From Epilithonimonas hispanica (GTDB lineage Bacteria > Bacteroidota > Bacteroidia > Flavobacteriales > Weeksellaceae): 64,000 bases of DNA. Shown piece after piece: positions 53,684-63,957 of the stretch; position 1 is the stretch's first letter, and each line of letters begins with the position of its first letter. The stretch spans positions 86,969-150,968 of the forward strand of contig NZ_QNUG01000004.1 of NCBI RefSeq assembly GCF_003385395.1, read 5' to 3'. Both the position numbers and the translations under genes were made by a program. The notes beneath the pieces were generated by a model. It was given only the letters and a program-made list of their open reading frames with translations, did not search any database and had not been told where the DNA came from.

Positions 53684-56335
53684 TTAAAATCGGTCACTGT
53701 TTTCAACCCAACTTGCAATTTTTTGATTGAACCTGTCTTTGGTTTTCAAATCTTCCAATTTCAGATGCATTCTGTATCTCCAATAATGTGGAAAAACTGC
53801 AGGATTGTTGATTCTCTCCTCATCCATATTCGGATTCATCAAAGTTTCATCTGTCGCCAAAAATTCCTGAATCGGGAAAATCGCCAACATTGCATCCGTG
53901 TAAAGATGCTGTTTCATTATCATTTCTGACAATTCCGGAGTCAAATCCCAAGGCGCAGTTCCATATTGCCCTAATTGATTATTAAAATATTTCTGAGTCA
54001 GATTTCTGTCCTCGTGCCACCATTGTCTCAGCGTAGAGCTGTCGTGAGAAGAAGCCGTAACAACATTGAGGTAACTTGCATTTTTCGGGTCGTACCAAGC
54101 GATATTTTCGGAAGGCATTCTTTGAACTTTCAAAGCGGTAATTGCCAACTTATCCATCACAACAGGAACCGAATCCGGAACCAATCCTAAATCTTCGCCA
54201 CAAATCAACATCGTTGTAGAATTCAGTAAAGCCGGTAATTTCTCCATCGCTTTCTGATACCAAAGTCCGTCCTGACGTTTGAAGAAATAATCGTTGTAAA
54301 CATCATTCAGTTTTGCCTTTTCCCAATCCGGAAGATATTTGTAAGAAGTCGTTTTTGCAATGTTGAATCTTGGATGATAAACGACTCCGTTTTCTGTTTC
54401 TTCGGTTAAGAATAAAACATTTCCAGCCAGAGAAATCAATTTTTCTTCTGCCCAATCCCAAGATTCTTTCTTGAAATAATCAGTCAATTTTCTCTGAGTA
54501 TCAAATTCCGGTTTGAAAGTAATTGTTCCATTATGAGTATCAAAAAAATGATTTTGAACTTTATCTTTCACATCTCCGAAGTTCTCCCAAAGAATCGGGT
54601 CATTCACAAATGGTTTCACATAACGGTCAAAGCTAAATGGAATCTGTCTGTCAGCAAATTCTTTTTCGGTCACAGGAAGCGCAGGATAAAAATACCCCAA
54701 CAAACCTTGAGTCGCAGAAATCGGCATTCTCCAGATTCTGAAAAATCCAAGAATGTGGTCGATCCTCATTGCATCAAAATATTGTTCGAGAACTTTGAAA
54801 CGTTTTTTCCACCATTGATAACCGTCGGCTTTCATCACTTCCCAATTATAAGTCGGGAATTCCCAGTTTTGTCCCAAATCCGAGAATTGGTCTGGCGGTG
54901 CACCGGCTTGGAAATCCATTCCGAATAATTCCGGTTCTGTCCAAGCTTCCACAGAATGTCTATAAATCCCAATCGGTAAATCTCCTTTCACGGAAATTCC
55001 CAATTGATGAAGATATTCTACAGCATCTTGAAGTTGCAAATGCAATTGATATTGCACCCAAGCGTGAAGCATTAATTGAGAATACTCTTTATGTTTAGGC
55101 GAATAAAGCGTCGCTACTTTTCCTGCAACATATTTTTTATGAGTCTTCCATTCATTAAAATTTGGCGTTTTGTATTTGTCTCTCAAAACACAAAATGCAG
55201 AATAAGGCATCAGCCATTCCTCATTATCTTTAATGAACTTTTTAAAGTTTTTATCTTTAAGAATCGCTTCTTGATTTCCCTCGAAAACTGCCGTTGCATA
55301 TTTCCATTTTCCGGAAATCATCTGCTCGTAGTCAATCAAAGACAACGCATTAAGTTCTGCTTTTTTTGCCTGATAATCTTCAACCAAATCTTTCGGCAAA
55401 GCATATTCTAATTTCTCAATCGAAAGATATTGCGGATGAAGTGCATAAACCGAAATCGCGGCGTAAGGATAAGAATCTGTCCAAGTGTAATTCGCCGTTG
55501 TATCATTAATCGGCAAAATCTGAATCACAGACAATTTGGTTTCATTAGCCCAATCTCCCAATTTTTTGATATCAGGAAACTCTCCGACACCGAAACCGTC
55601 ATCAGTTCTCAAAGAAAAAACAGGAACCGCAACGCCCGCAGAATGCCAAAGCGTATGATTATCGAATTTAAAATAATGGTCCGCTTTCACATAAAGAATA
55701 TCCTTATTTGGATTTCCAAAAACCCAACGATTTTCGTTTGGCTCTATGTAAAAAACTTTTCCTGTATTTTTATCTTTAATCGCGTATTTGTAAAGAATCG
55801 TCTGATGAGAATTGATTTCAACACCGGTTTCCCAAACGCCGTAATCTGTTTCGCTCAGTTCAACAGCTTTTTCGTAATCCCAATTTCCCAAAGCATCTAC
55901 ATTTCCAATCAAAACCAATTGCCAATTTGGATGATAAAGCGGCGCTTCTATCCTAAAAAGATGCGTATGCTTCTTAACTACCGGTTGTTTTGCAGGCTGA
56001 AAACCTTGCAAACGATTATGCAGAATTTTGTTGGTTAAATAATTTTCAGGAAAGTTTTTGAGATTCCATTGGTCAAAGATTACAAATTCTTTAAAACTGT
56101 TTGGAAGATTGAGCTTGTGAAAAGGAATCTCTTCCTCCAAAACTTCCCCATCTTCGTTCACCACAAGGTATTTGTAGAGAATCGATTTTGAAAAATAATC
56201 TAATTCGGTGATCCAATTGTTATTTTCGGAATAGCTTAAGTCGTAGTCTCGATGCTCATTTTTCTCGTCAAATAGGCGCAAAACGAGTCGCTGGCCAACT
56301 TTTGTTCCGAAGTTAACACTAAAGTATAGTTTCAT
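53684..56335 (-). CDS. malQ: 4-Alpha-glucanotransferase with starch-binding domains
   Basis: 883 residues. Two N-terminal CBM20-like domains (about 1-110 and 120-235; HPNWQLVLIGNVDALGNWDYEKA is typical), then a GH77 barrel with long insertions. Catalytic Asp in MRIDHILGFFRIWRMP and Glu in LICGEDLGLVPDSVP; SLRTDDGFGVGEFPDI is the usual start of the barrel. The layout matches plant DPE2-type enzymes that act on maltose and glycogen, rather than the 500-residue bacterial MalQ. No other glycogen genes adjoin. Confidence 0.93.
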   Translation of the reverse strand: MKLYFSVNFGTKVGQRLVLRLFDEKNEHRDYDLSYSENNNWITELDYFSKSILYKYLVVNEDGEVLEEEIPFHKLNLPNSFKEFVIFDQWNLKNFPENYLTNKILHNRLQGFQPAKQPVVKKHTHLFRIEAPLYHPNWQLVLIGNVDALGNWDYEKAVELSETDYGVWETGVEINSHQTILYKYAIKDKNTGKVFYIEPNENRWVFGNPNKDILYVKADHYFKFDNHTLWHSAGVAVPVFSLRTDDGFGVGEFPDIKKLGDWANETKLSVIQILPINDTTANYTWTDSYPYAAISVYALHPQYLSIEKLEYALPKDLVEDYQAKKAELNALSLIDYEQMISGKWKYATAVFEGNQEAILKDKNFKKFIKDNEEWLMPYSAFCVLRDKYKTPNFNEWKTHKKYVAGKVATLYSPKHKEYSQLMLHAWVQYQLHLQLQDAVEYLHQLGISVKGDLPIGIYRHSVEAWTEPELFGMDFQAGAPPDQFSDLGQNWEFPTYNWEVMKADGYQWWKKRFKVLEQYFDAMRIDHILGFFRIWRMPISATQGLLGYFYPALPVTEKEFADRQIPFSFDRYVKPFVNDPILWENFGDVKDKVQNHFFDTHNGTITFKPEFDTQRKLTDYFKKESWDWAEEKLISLAGNVLFLTEETENGVVYHPRFNIAKTTSYKYLPDWEKAKLNDVYNDYFFKRQDGLWYQKAMEKLPALLNSTTMLICGEDLGLVPDSVPVVMDKLAITALKVQRMPSENIAWYDPKNASYLNVVTASSHDSSTLRQWWHEDRNLTQKYFNNQLGQYGTAPWDLTPELSEMIMKQHLYTDAMLAIFPIQEFLATDETLMNPNMDEERINNPAVFPHYWRYRMHLKLEDLKTKDRFNQKIASWVENSDRF

Positions 56336-56405
56336 TATTAAGGTCTATTAATATTGACGCAATTTAATGATTTATTGAATTATAAATAATATTCCTGTAA
56401 AAAAA

Positions 56406-57137
56406 TCATTTTTTACCAATTTTTTCCAGATATGCACCAATATGATTATCCAAAGAAACCGTAAGTCCACCAATATTTTTGGCTTTCATATACATCAGAA
56501 CTTTTTCGTCTTTTAAGGAAAACATCAGAAAATCATTGAATTTTTCGGGCGATATTCCTGCTTTTGCAAAATATTCCAAATCTACATTATTCTGAATCCA
56601 AGCCAAACCTTCTTGTAAATCTTCATATTTATAAAGTCTTCTTAATCGTCTGGATTTTCCGCTAAAAACGTCATAAATTGCTTGAACATTCACCATTGGA
56701 GGAATTCTTATCAAAGGTTTCACAATATCATCAACCGCATTGGCAGGTTTCTCGCGAGGTTTCTCAGGTCCTTTTGGAAGCCCAATATCTGTTCTAAGTT
56801 TTTCTTCCTGAGATTCTACAAGTCTTTTATTGATGATTTTAACTTCCTCTATCTCTTCCGGAATTTTGGTCAATCGAATAGTTAGGTAATAATTATTGTT
56901 GACAATCACTTTTTCACGTTCATAGTTTTCTCTTACAAAACGTAATTCGTCTCCACTTTTGGCATTGATTGAGAACTCTCCAAGTTCATTACTATAAACT
57001 TTTTGGTCAGAAGCCATATTGACAATCAGAGTTTTGGGAAGCCGATCGCTTTCATCAGAAACTACAATTCCGGAAATTGTCTGAGAGTTGATTGATATTG
57101 AGATGATGAGAAAGTAAAAGAGTATAAATCTTTTCAA
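56406..57137 (-). CDS. Secreted protein with carboxypeptidase-like regulatory domain
   Basis: 243 residues. Signal 1-18, then a CarboxypepD_reg-like beta domain (19-95: ISGIVVSDESDRLPKTLIVN, GEFSINAKSGDELRFVREN). The remainder is helical and basic with no known family (KSRRLRRLYKYEDLQEGLAW). Such domains in Bacteroidota sit in the periplasm or on the outer membrane. Ends with TGA. Alone in its unit. Confidence 0.75.
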   Translation of the reverse strand: MKRFILFYFLIISISINSQTISGIVVSDESDRLPKTLIVNMASDQKVYSNELGEFSINAKSGDELRFVRENYEREKVIVNNNYYLTIRLTKIPEEIEEVKIINKRLVESQEEKLRTDIGLPKGPEKPREKPANAVDDIVKPLIRIPPMVNVQAIYDVFSGKSRRLRRLYKYEDLQEGLAWIQNNVDLEYFAKAGISPEKFNDFLMFSLKDEKVLMYMKAKNIGGLTVSLDNHIGAYLEKIGKK

Positions 57138-57180
57138 ATGGTTGTAATTTTTCTCAAAAATAGTTTTTTATTGAAACAAA

Positions 57181-57211
57181 AAATACGGTTTAACTTTCGT
57201 TAACCGTATTT
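57181..57211. terminator. Palindrome between cysS and the CarboxypepD gene
   Basis: AAATACGGTTTAA with TTAACCGTATTT around CTTTCG; terminates cysS (minus strand). Confidence 0.75.
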
Positions 57212-57235
57212 CTAAATATTTATGATTAATTTTAA

Positions 57236-58705
57236 TTAAATCAATTGATAAGTTGTTCCTTCACGTCCGTCTTTTAGCTCAATTCCTTTTTCAAGAAGTT
57301 GATCGCGGATCTGGTCAGACAATTCCCAATTTTTAGATTTTCTTGCTTGATTTCTCAAATCGATTAAAACTTGTAGAGTTTGGTCAAGCTTATCATTATT
57401 AGATTCTTCAATTGTTTCTAATCCCAAAACATCAAAAACAATTGCATTCAGGAATTGTTTTAAATCTTCATAATCTTCTGTAGAAATACTTTCTTTACCC
57501 AATTTTGAGGCCGAAATAAACTTCACAGCTTCAAACAAATGAGAAATCAAAATCGGACTATTGAAATCATCAGTCAAAGCTTCCAGAACTTTTTCTTTCC
57601 AATTTTTATAATCAAAAGAAGAAGTTTCTACTCCCTCTACCTGAACTTGTGTATTAAGGATTTTAACCGCTTCCATCAATCGATTGAAACCTTTTTCACT
57701 GGCCAACATTGCATCATTAGAAATATCCAAAACACTTCTGTAATGCGCCTGTAAAAAGCAAAATCTCAAAACGCTTGGATGAAAAGATTTCTCAAAGAAA
57801 TCATTATTTCCAGTAATCAATTCCATTGGAAGAATATAATTACCTGTTGATTTACTCATTCTTTGTCCATTCATCGTCAACATATTAGCGTGCATCCAAT
57901 ATTTTACTGGTTCTGTACCATTGCAAGCTTTTCCTTGAGCGATTTCACATTCGTGATGTGGGAATTTCAAATCCATTCCACCACCGTGAATATCGAATTG
58001 ATCTCCCAAATATTTGGTACTCATCGCAGTACACTCAAGATGCCAACCTGGGAAACCTTCTCCCCAAGGCGACGGCCATTTCATAATATGTTCTGGTGAT
58101 GCTTTTTTCCAAAGTGCAAAATCCTGTGGATTTTTTTTCTCACCTTGTCCATCCAAATCTCTTGTATTAGCAAATAATTCCTCGATATTTCTTCTGGAAA
58201 GTTCTCCATAATTAAGTCCTCTCGCATTGTATTCCAAAACATCGAAATAAACTGAACCATTGCTTTCGTATGCAAAACCTTTTTCAATTAAATCTTTTGC
58301 AAGTTCTAATTGTTCGATAATATGACCAGTTGCAGTCGGCTCAATTGTTGGTGGAAGCAAATTGAATTTCTTTAAAACATCGTGAAAATCGACCGTATAT
58401 TTTTGAACGATTTCCATCGGTTCCAGTTTTTCCAATCTAGATTGCTTGATGAATCTGTCATTATTGATATCGCCATCGTCCGTCAAATGTCCGGCATCAG
58501 TAATATTTCTGACATATCTGACTTTATAGCCAAGAAACTGAAGACTTCTGTAAATAAAATCGAAGGACAAAAAAGTTCTTACATTGCCCAAATGCACATT
58601 ACTATAAACCGTCGGTCCACAAACGTACATCCCGATATTACCTTCTAATATGGGTTTGAAAACTTCTTTTTCGCCTGATAGCGAGTTGTATATTTTTAGT
58701 TGCAT
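57236..58705 (-). CDS. cysS: Cysteinyl-tRNA synthetase
   Basis: 489 residues, class I synthetase. HIGH motif as [15 protein letters not shown] as [12 protein letters not shown]. Zinc ligands in [21 protein letters not shown] and PHHECEIAQ. The C-terminal helical anticodon domain ends with [24 protein letters not shown] [17 protein letters not shown]. Full length. Confidence 0.97.
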   Translation of the reverse strand: MQLKIYNSLSGEKEVFKPILEGNIGMYVCGPTVYSNVHLGNVRTFLSFDFIYRSLQFLGYKVRYVRNITDAGHLTDDGDINNDRFIKQSRLEKLEPMEIVQKYTVDFHDVLKKFNLLPPTIEPTATGHIIEQLELAKDLIEKGFAYESNGSVYFDVLEYNARGLNYGELSRRNIEELFANTRDLDGQGEKKNPQDFALWKKASPEHIMKWPSPWGEGFPGWHLECTAMSTKYLGDQFDIHGGGMDLKFPHHECEIAQGKACNGTEPVKYWMHANMLTMNGQRMSKSTGNYILPMELITGNNDFFEKSFHPSVLRFCFLQAHYRSVLDISNDAMLASEKGFNRLMEAVKILNTQVQVEGVETSSFDYKNWKEKVLEALTDDFNSPILISHLFEAVKFISASKLGKESISTEDYEDLKQFLNAIVFDVLGLETIEESNNDKLDQTLQVLIDLRNQARKSKNWELSDQIRDQLLEKGIELKDGREGTTYQLI

Positions 58706-58825
58706 TGTTTTAATTAATGATTAATTATAATTGATAAGTGATTTAAAATTTAAACATAAAAAATCAACAACAAATAATTGTCGTAATGAAGATTTTGTGA
58801 GATTGTTTTTTAAATTTTATCATTA

Positions 58826-59491
58826 TTAATCTAATTTCATATGAGTTCCGACATAATGTAAGAATTCTCTTCTTGTTGTAGGATTTTTACGGAAAATACC
58901 GCTCAGTTCTGCTGTTATTGTGGAACTTGCAGTGTCTTTTATTCCTCTACAATTGACGCAAAGATGTTTTGCATCTATAATACAAGCTACATTTTCTGTT
59001 CCTAAAGCTTCTTTCATAGCTTCAACAATTTGCATTGTCAAACGTTCCTGAACCTGCGGACGTTTTGCATAATAATCAACAATTCTATTGATTTTTGACA
59101 ATCCAATCACTTCTCCATTAGAAATATAAGCAACATGTGCTTTTCCAATGATTGGCAAAAAATGATGTTCGCAGAAAGAATAAACGGTGATATCCTTTTC
59201 CACAAGCATCTGGCGATACTTATATTGATTTTTAAAAGTCGAAACGCCTGGTTTGTTTTCAGGAAGAAGACCTCCGAAAATTTCATTCACATACATCTTT
59301 GCAACACGCTTTGGAGAATCTTTCAAAGAATCGTCTGTCATATCCAAACCAAGAGTATGCATAATCTCCGAAAAAAGACCTTCAATTTTCTTAACTTTTT
59401 CTTCTGGTTTTAGTTCAAAAGCATCTGCTCTCAAAGGTGTGTGGTCTTTGCCTGTGAACAAATCATCGTCATTATCAGGAAAATGTTCCAT
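58826..59491 (-). CDS. folE: GTP cyclohydrolase I
   Basis: 221 residues; makes dihydroneopterin triphosphate for folate. Zinc ligands C107 and H110 (VYSFCEHHFLPI) and C178 (KHLCVNCRG). GLSKINRIVDYYAKRPQVQE and the GTP-binding Q-E-R-L motif are intact. The N-terminal 30 residues are acidic and variable. A -7 box (minus TATTTTTG at 59514-59521) precedes it. Confidence 0.97.
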   Translation of the reverse strand: MEHFPDNDDDLFTGKDHTPLRADAFELKPEEKVKKIEGLFSEIMHTLGLDMTDDSLKDSPKRVAKMYVNEIFGGLLPENKPGVSTFKNQYKYRQMLVEKDITVYSFCEHHFLPIIGKAHVAYISNGEVIGLSKINRIVDYYAKRPQVQERLTMQIVEAMKEALGTENVACIIDAKHLCVNCRGIKDTASSTITAELSGIFRKNPTTRREFLHYVGTHMKLD

Positions 59492-59632
59492 AATATCATT
59501 ATATAATAAGTCGCAAAAATAAACAAAATTTTGTACCCTATCCAGAGTAAATATAAAGATTTGATTATAAAAAAGATAGATTTAGAACCAGTTTAAAAAA
59601 CTAAAAAAAAATTGATTTGATTTGAAATTTTA

Positions 59633-59640
59633 TATATTTG
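59633..59640 (+). promoter_or_regulatory. -7 box of acpP
   Basis: TATATTTG, 31 bases before the acpP ATG; TTG at 59612-59614 is 18 bases upstream as a weak -33. Confidence 0.6.
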
Positions 59641-59671
59641 CACCAAATTAACATAATTAAAAATAAATACT

Positions 59672-59911
59672 ATGTCAGACATTGCATCAAGAGTAAAAGC
59701 TATCATCGCTGATAAGCTTGACGTTGAAGAAACAGAAGTAACTCCAGAAGCTAGCTTCACTAATGATTTAGGAGCTGATTCTTTGGATACTGTAGAACTT
59801 ATCATGGAGTTCGAAAAAGAATTCAACATCCAAATCCCAGATGACCAAGCAGAAAAAATTACAACTGTAGGTCACGCTATTGCTTACATCGAAGAAGTTG
59901 TAAATAAATAA
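59672..59911 (+). CDS. acpP: Acyl carrier protein
   Basis: 79 residues, acidic. The phosphopantetheine serine is S37 in [17 protein letters not shown]. First gene of the acpP-fabF-rnc cluster, with codon use typical of a highly expressed gene. Confidence 0.98.
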   Translation: MSDIASRVKAIIADKLDVEETEVTPEASFTNDLGADSLDTVELIMEFEKEFNIQIPDDQAEKITTVGHAIAYIEEVVNK

Positions 59912-59934
59912 TATTATCTAGACAGAAAAAATTT

Positions 59935-61182
59935 ATGGAATTAAAAAGAGTAGTTGTAACCGGTTTTGGCGCCATTACACCAATCGGAAATAATGCGAAA
60001 GAATACTGGGAAAACCTAAAAAAGGGAGAGAGCGGAGCTGCTCCTATTACTCTTTTTGATTCCACTAATTTCAAAACTAAGTTTGCAAGCGAAGTAAAAA
60101 ACTACGACCCTCTTAATTATTTTGATAAAAAAGAGGCGAAGAAGATGGATAGAAATTCTCAATTCGGACAAATTGCCGCAAGAGAAGCTATCGCTCACAG
60201 CAGACTTATTGAGGATAATGTGAATAAAGATCGCGTAGGTGTTATCTGGGGATCAGGAATTGGCGGATTAGAAACTTTTGAAACAGAAGTTCTTGGTTTT
60301 GCAGAGTCTAAAGGTATCCCAAGATTCAACCCTTTCTTTATTCCAAAAATGATTGCGGACATCACACCTGGAAATATTTCTATCGAATATGGTTTCCACG
60401 GTCCTAACTACACAACTGTTTCTGCTTGTGCTTCATCTGCCAATGCTTTGATTGACGCTAAAATGCTTATTAACTTAGGTAAAGCTGATGTTATTGTATG
60501 TGGAGGATCAGAAGCTGCTGTTACAGCTAGTGGAATGGGAGGTTTCAACGCAATGCATGCGCTTTCTACAAGAAACGATGATCCCAAAACAGCTTCAAGA
60601 CCTTTTGACAAAGACAGAGATGGATTTGTTTTAGGAGAAGGTGCAGGATGTATCATTCTTGAAGAATATGAACACGCAAAACAAAGAGGAGCAACAATCT
60701 ATGCAGAATTAGCGGGTGGCGGAATGAGTGCGGATGCGCACCACATGACTGCACCACATCCTGAAGGTCTTGGCGCTTATCTGGTAATGAAAAATTGTTT
60801 AGAAGACGCTGGTGTAACTGCTGATGAAGTAGATCATATCAATATGCACGGTACATCTACTCCACTAGGAGACATCGCAGAATCTAATGCAATTGCAAAA
60901 TTATTCGGAGAGCACGCTTTTGATATTCAGATCAATTCTACAAAATCGATGACTGGTCACCTTTTAGGTGCTGCAGGTGTTATCGAAGCTATTGCTGCTT
61001 TACACACGATTATACACGGTATTGTTCCACCAACAATCAATCACTTTACTGACGATGAAAAAATCGACAGCAGACTTAACTTCACTTTCAACACAGCTGT
61101 TGAAAAAGATGTTAAAATTGCTATGAGTAACACTTTTGGTTTTGGAGGTCATAATGCTTGTGTTCTTTTCAAAAAAATATAA
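59935..61182 (+). CDS. fabF: Beta-ketoacyl-ACP synthase II
   Basis: 415 residues, condensing enzyme of fatty acid elongation. Catalytic Cys165 (TVSACASSANALID), His305 (NMHGTSTPLGD) and His342 (KSMTGHLLGAAG). Ends with NTFGFGGHNACVLFKK. Follows acpP by 23 bases. Confidence 0.97.
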   Translation: MELKRVVVTGFGAITPIGNNAKEYWENLKKGESGAAPITLFDSTNFKTKFASEVKNYDPLNYFDKKEAKKMDRNSQFGQIAAREAIAHSRLIEDNVNKDRVGVIWGSGIGGLETFETEVLGFAESKGIPRFNPFFIPKMIADITPGNISIEYGFHGPNYTTVSACASSANALIDAKMLINLGKADVIVCGGSEAAVTASGMGGFNAMHALSTRNDDPKTASRPFDKDRDGFVLGEGAGCIILEEYEHAKQRGATIYAELAGGGMSADAHHMTAPHPEGLGAYLVMKNCLEDAGVTADEVDHINMHGTSTPLGDIAESNAIAKLFGEHAFDIQINSTKSMTGHLLGAAGVIEAIAALHTIIHGIVPPTINHFTDDEKIDSRLNFTFNTAVEKDVKIAMSNTFGFGGHNACVLFKKI

Positions 61183-61191
61183 AATGTTTTT

Positions 61192-61962
61192 ATGGAGTTG
61201 AAAAGTTATTTTTCTAAATTCCTTTCTAAAAACAGAGCACAAAAACTTTCGGAAAAAGATATTCTTTTTCGCAAAAACATTTCTAAAATTGTTGGATACG
61301 AAATCCATAATTTAGAAATTTTTAAAGAAGCTTTTTCATTAAAATCTTCTTCAAAAAGCACGAATAAAAAAAATTACGAACGTCTAGAGTTTTTAGGGGA
61401 TTCTGTTTTAGGAACCATTATTTCTTGTCATCTTTTTCAGACATATCCAGACGGAAATGAAGGATTTCTAACACAAATGAAATCCAAAATCGTCAATAGG
61501 AAGAACCTAAATAAACTAGGAGATGATCTTAAACTAACGAGTCTTTTACAAGCAGACATTAGTCAGACCATTCTAAGTGAAAATATTTCCGGAAATCTTT
61601 TGGAAGCGTTGATTGGTGCACTTTATCTAGATATCGATTACGAATTCTGTAAGAAAATAGTTCTTGACAGGATTCTCACGCCTTCGACTATTAATAAGCT
61701 AGAGAATAAAATCATCAGCTACAAAGGTCTTTTACTAGAATGGAGTCAGAAAAAAAAGATTCCCATCAAGTATGAAACCTGCGAAGAAATCCAAGCTAAT
61801 AAAGCTACAGTTTTCCGCTGTCACGTCTGGCTACACAATGAAAAAATTGCCAATGCTGTAGAAACTTCTAAAAAGAAAGCAGAAGAAAAAGCAGCCCAAA
61901 GAGCATTTTACGTTTTGAGTAAGAAAGAAAACATTATTGAAAATCAAAAAACAGTATCTTAA
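61192..61962 (+). CDS. rnc: Ribonuclease III
   Basis: 256 residues. RNase III domain (about 40-170): YERLEFLGDSVLGTIIS holds the first acidic pair (E66 and D70) and ENISGNLLEALIGALYLD the second. dsRNA-binding domain (about 180-250; YKGLLLEWSQKKKI and TSKKKAEEKAAQRAFYVL). 9 bases after fabF; its end overlaps the next gene by 26 bases. Confidence 0.96.
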   Translation: MELKSYFSKFLSKNRAQKLSEKDILFRKNISKIVGYEIHNLEIFKEAFSLKSSSKSTNKKNYERLEFLGDSVLGTIISCHLFQTYPDGNEGFLTQMKSKIVNRKNLNKLGDDLKLTSLLQADISQTILSENISGNLLEALIGALYLDIDYEFCKKIVLDRILTPSTINKLENKIISYKGLLLEWSQKKKIPIKYETCEEIQANKATVFRCHVWLHNEKIANAVETSKKKAEEKAAQRAFYVLSKKENIIENQKTVS

Positions 61963-62410
61963 ACTAGAAGAAGATCTATCGGAGATCAACGTCGGATTGA
62001 TTAGACTTGCCAAACCAATCCCGGAGCACGAATTGTTTTTTTTCATTAATAAAATCAATGCTTTTAAGTTCAAAAGAGTTGATGACATCTTAATAAAAGG
62101 CGAATATTTCGACTATTATTTCTCCCGCTATCAGGCTTACGACCAATCTTCAAAAAATTGTTTCAGTTTCATTTCCAACAAATCGATTACATCTGTTGAG
62201 AAAAAAGTACAAAATCAACTTTTTTCGGATGAATCGAATGTTAAATTTTTACTAAATCTGCAGAGTGATGCGGATTACATCTTGACGAATTCCGATATGT
62301 TTGCGGAATTTTCGTTAATTTTGCTCCCGGAAAATTTTGTATTCCAAATTCAAGAATATCCATTGAGTTCTGACGAAGAACTTTATCAATTAATTCAATA
62401 TTATGAATAA
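61937..62410 (+). CDS. IPExxxVDY family protein
   Basis: 157 residues, apparently from TTG 61937 inside the rnc end (an alternative start lies downstream). Matches the small IPExxxVDY family that sits between rnc and pyk in flavobacteria: here IPEHELFFFINKINAFKFKRVDDI, with the family name motif slightly varied, then Y-rich FDYYFSRYQAYD. Function unknown. Its stop overlaps the pyk start by 8 bases, so translation is probably coupled. Confidence 0.8.
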   Translation: MKIKKQYLKLEEDLSEINVGLIRLAKPIPEHELFFFINKINAFKFKRVDDILIKGEYFDYYFSRYQAYDQSSKNCFSFISNKSITSVEKKVQNQLFSDESNVKFLLNLQSDADYILTNSDMFAEFSLILLPENFVFQIQEYPLSSDEELYQLIQYYE

Positions 62411-63848
62411 AAACCTAAAAAAAACAAAAATCATTGCAACACTAGGACCAGCATCTTCCAACAAGGAAACGATGATCCAAATGATCCAAGCAGGTGTTGA
62501 CGTATTCAGAATAAATTTTTCACACGCCGATTACGAATTGGTGTTGAAAAATGTCAATACAATCCGTGAGATCAACAAGGAATATGGCTACTCAGTATCT
62601 ATTCTTGGAGATCTTCAAGGTCCAAAGCTTAGAGTTGGTGTTGTAAAAGAAGGTTCTTTCCTTAATCCTGGAGATGTTCTTACTTTTACTAATGAAAAGG
62701 TTGAAGGTGATTCTACAAAAGTTTATATGACTTATCAACAGTTCCCTCAAGACGTAAAAGTTGGAGAGAGAATCTTGATTGATGATGGAAAATTGGTTTT
62801 TGAAGTTATTGAAACAAATAATGTTGATACAGTAAAAGCGAAAACAATCCAAGGTGGACCATTGAGTTCTAAAAAAGGGGTTAACCTTCCTAATACAAAC
62901 GTATCTCTTCCAGCTCTTACAGAAAAGGATATTGAGGATGCGAACTTTATGTTAGATAACGAGTTTGATTGGATTGCATTATCTTTCGTTCGTCACGCTC
63001 AAGACATCATTGATTTGAAAGAATTGATGGCAAAACATCCAACTAACAAAACTAAAACCCCAATCATTGCTAAAATTGAGAAACCAGAAGGTGTCAAAAA
63101 CATCGATGAAATCTTGATGGAATGTGATTGTCTAATGGTTGCAAGAGGAGATCTAGGTGTGGAAGTTCCTATGGAGCAAGTTCCTGTTATCCAGAAAAAC
63201 TTGGTAAACAAAGCTAGACTTTATGCAAAACCAGTTATCATTGCGACTCAGATGATGGAAACAATGATTAACAGCTTAACGCCTACAAGAGCGGAAGTAA
63301 ATGACGTTGCAAACTCTGTTTTAGATGGTGCTGATGCTGTGATGCTTTCTGGAGAAACTTCTGTTGGAAAATATCCTGTAGATGTTATCAAAAATATGGC
63401 AAAGATCGTTAAGAATATTGAAAGTACTCCGCTTTATTCAAAACTAAATCACGTTATCGAAGAGAAAATCAACTGTGTAGATGAGCGTTTTATTACAGAT
63501 AAAGTTTGTCGATCTGCAGTTGATGTTGCAAAATCTACAGGTGCTGAAGCTATTGTAACTTTGACTAGTTCTGGTTACACTGCTTTCCAAATCTCTGCAC
63601 ACAGACCATCTTCTCACATCATTGTTTTCAGTAATAATAAGCGAGTGATTACAATGCTGAATCTTCTTTGGGGTGTAAGAGCTTTCTTCTACGATATGGA
63701 AAAATCTACAGACGAAACTGTAATCCAAGTGAATATGTTGACACATAACTACGGATTTGTAGAGCAAGGTGATTTTGTAATCAACTTGAACGCAATGCCT
63801 GTTCAGAACGGGGGAAAAACCAATACATTGAGATTATCTACAATATAA
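62403..63848 (+). CDS. pyk: Pyruvate kinase
   Basis: 481 residues. Phosphoenolpyruvate plus ADP to pyruvate and ATP. Signatures: TKIIATLGPASSNKETM, FRINFSHADYE, DLQGPKLRVG, the active-site IIAKIEKPEGVKNIDEIL with MVARGDLGVEVP, and IIATQMMETMINSLTPTRAEVNDVAN. Ends with QNGGKTNTLRLSTI. Final gene of the cluster, followed by a terminator. Confidence 0.97.
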   Translation: MNKNLKKTKIIATLGPASSNKETMIQMIQAGVDVFRINFSHADYELVLKNVNTIREINKEYGYSVSILGDLQGPKLRVGVVKEGSFLNPGDVLTFTNEKVEGDSTKVYMTYQQFPQDVKVGERILIDDGKLVFEVIETNNVDTVKAKTIQGGPLSSKKGVNLPNTNVSLPALTEKDIEDANFMLDNEFDWIALSFVRHAQDIIDLKELMAKHPTNKTKTPIIAKIEKPEGVKNIDEILMECDCLMVARGDLGVEVPMEQVPVIQKNLVNKARLYAKPVIIATQMMETMINSLTPTRAEVNDVANSVLDGADAVMLSGETSVGKYPVDVIKNMAKIVKNIESTPLYSKLNHVIEEKINCVDERFITDKVCRSAVDVAKSTGAEAIVTLTSSGYTAFQISAHRPSSHIIVFSNNKRVITMLNLLWGVRAFFYDMEKSTDETVIQVNMLTHNYGFVEQGDFVINLNAMPVQNGGKTNTLRLSTI

Positions 63849-63871
63849 TTTCAAGCTATATAAAAATGAAG

Positions 63872-63910
63872 AATCCGTCTCACAACAAAATTTGAGGCGG
63901 ATTTTTTTGT
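63872..63910 (+). terminator. Terminator after pyk
   Basis: AATCCGTCTCA with TGAGGCGGATT (one G-U) followed by TTTTTTG. Confidence 0.85.
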
Positions 63911-63957
63911 TATAAAAGTTTTTCAATATTTTAAGAAAAAGTGAAAAGTTGTCCTCT

